From: Actinomycetota bacterium
Lineage (GTDB): Bacteria > Actinomycetota > Actinomycetes > Nanopelagicales > Nanopelagicaceae
Reading direction: 5' to 3'
Length of the DNA: 6,835 nt
NCBI GenBank assembly: GCA_009698295.1
Contig: WLQO01000061.1
Location: 1 to 6,835, forward strand
How positions within the stretch are numbered: the stretch's first letter is position 1; each line of letters begins with the position of its first letter. The position numbers were made by a program, and so were the translations under genes. This document shows, one piece after another, positions 6,423-6,835 of this stretch. The notes under the pieces are model-generated. The model saw nothing but the letters and a program-made list of their open reading frames with translations. It had not been told where the DNA came from and did no database searches.

Positions 6423-6835
6423 AGCGTTTCGCCTTTTTCTATTTCATAGGATTTTTTCTCGGTGATTACTGCGCTTATGTACTTTGCTGGCGTTACATCA
6501 AATGCTGGGTTAAATGTCTTTGCTCCAATTGGGGCAACTTGAACGCCCTTAAAATGAGTTAACTCTTCATCGCCACGGATTTCTATATGTATTTCTCCAC
6601 CTGTTTCGATCGAGCGATCTACTGTTGACTCCGGTGCAACAACAAGAAAAGGAATTCCGGCTGCGTGGCAGGCGAGAGCAACGCTCAGTGAACCAATCTT
6701 GTTTGCTGAATCGCCATTTTTGGCGATGCGATCTGCACCAATAAGAGCGGCGTCAATTCGTCCACTTAATATCGCCATCGCAGCAGCGCCATCTGGTTCG
6801 ATGCGATAAGGGATTTCAGATTTCATCAACTCCCA
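6419..6835 (-). CDS. mtnA: MtnA-family 5-methylthioribose-1-phosphate isomerase (partial, C-terminal 138 residues)
   Basis: C-terminal part of an aldose-1-phosphate isomerase of the eIF2B-like MtnA family, converting 5-methylthioribose-1-P (or 5-deoxyribose-1-P) to the ribulose-1-P form. The frame is open to the window edge; the first visible residues WELMKSEIPYRI match the internal family stretch WEL...IPVTLI, so the start lies outside. The signature GADRIAKNGDSANKIG (fragment residues 33-48) contains the catalytic Asp (Asp35 here). Further along, GIPFLVVAPESTVD and NPAFDVTPAKYISAVITEK near the end are also MtnA hallmarks. The catalytic Cys would lie in the missing N-terminal half. The stop overlaps the start of the aldolase gene by 4 bp, tying the two steps together. 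Related enzymes with this fold include the 5-deoxyribose-1-P isomerase (DrdI) and ribose-1,5-bisphosphate isomerase. The motifs favour the MtnA/DrdI branch, but exact substrate cannot be fixed from this fragment. Confidence 0.87.
   Translation of the reverse strand, partial: WELMKSEIPYRIEPDGAAAMAILSGRIDAALIGADRIAKNGDSANKIGSLSVALACHAAGIPFLVVAPESTVDRSIETGGEIHIEIRGDEELTHFKGVQVAPIGAKTFNPAFDVTPAKYISAVITEKKSYEIEKGETL

Noticed and set aside
6419..6835. Ribose-1,5-bisphosphate isomerase paired with RuBisCO (archaeal AMP pathway)
   Set aside because: The conserved stretches match the MtnA/DrdI branch, and the RuBisCO homologue is not a carboxylase, so the AMP pathway does not fit.

Overview
All genes in this window lie on the minus strand, so it reads from high to low coordinates. 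Base composition is moderate (mid-40s % GC by eye) and coding density is very high. The 39-residue Cys-rich protein resembles, from memory, a family common in actinobacteria. Together with the compact gaps and mixed ATG/GTG starts, this suggests a small-genome, lower-GC actinobacterium such as the freshwater acI (Nanopelagicales) group. That placement is inference only.

Region A (about 6835 to 2111) looks like one operon of four genes. It begins with the C-terminal part of an MtnA-family sugar-1-phosphate isomerase, which overlaps the next start by 4 bp. A fused class II aldolase/short-chain dehydrogenase follows. After a 48-bp gap containing a short tandem repeat and a strong ribosome binding site comes a RuBisCO-like protein (RLP). 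Last, 13 bp further on, is a six-helix FUSC/aromatic acid exporter-type membrane protein. MtnA-type enzymes make 5-substituted ribulose-1-phosphates, such as 5-methylthioribulose-1-P or 5-deoxyribulose-1-P. Class II aldolases split such compounds into dihydroxyacetone phosphate and an aldehyde, and an attached dehydrogenase could oxidise the aldehyde. The RLP has a KDDH active-site motif instead of the KDDE of true RuBisCO and of MtnW enolases. Its presence beside an aldolase is the most interesting puzzle here: a possible salvage or catabolic route for 5'-deoxynucleoside by-products, or for another sugar phosphate, with an RLP step of unknown chemistry.

Region B (about 2097 to 1) is a compact reactive-sulfur module. 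A perfect 16-bp palindrome, ATACCCCTAGGGGTAT, resembles CsoR/CstR operators. It precedes a 39-aa Cys-rich protein, a CsoR-family repressor that lacks the copper-binding His and so looks like the persulfide sensor CstR, and a coenzyme A-disulfide reductase fused to a rhodanese domain (cut by the window edge). The three genes are nearly contiguous and probably form one self-regulated operon for persulfide/sulfide handling.

No RNA genes, mobile elements or CRISPR arrays were seen, and no non-coding stretch exceeds about 80 bp.
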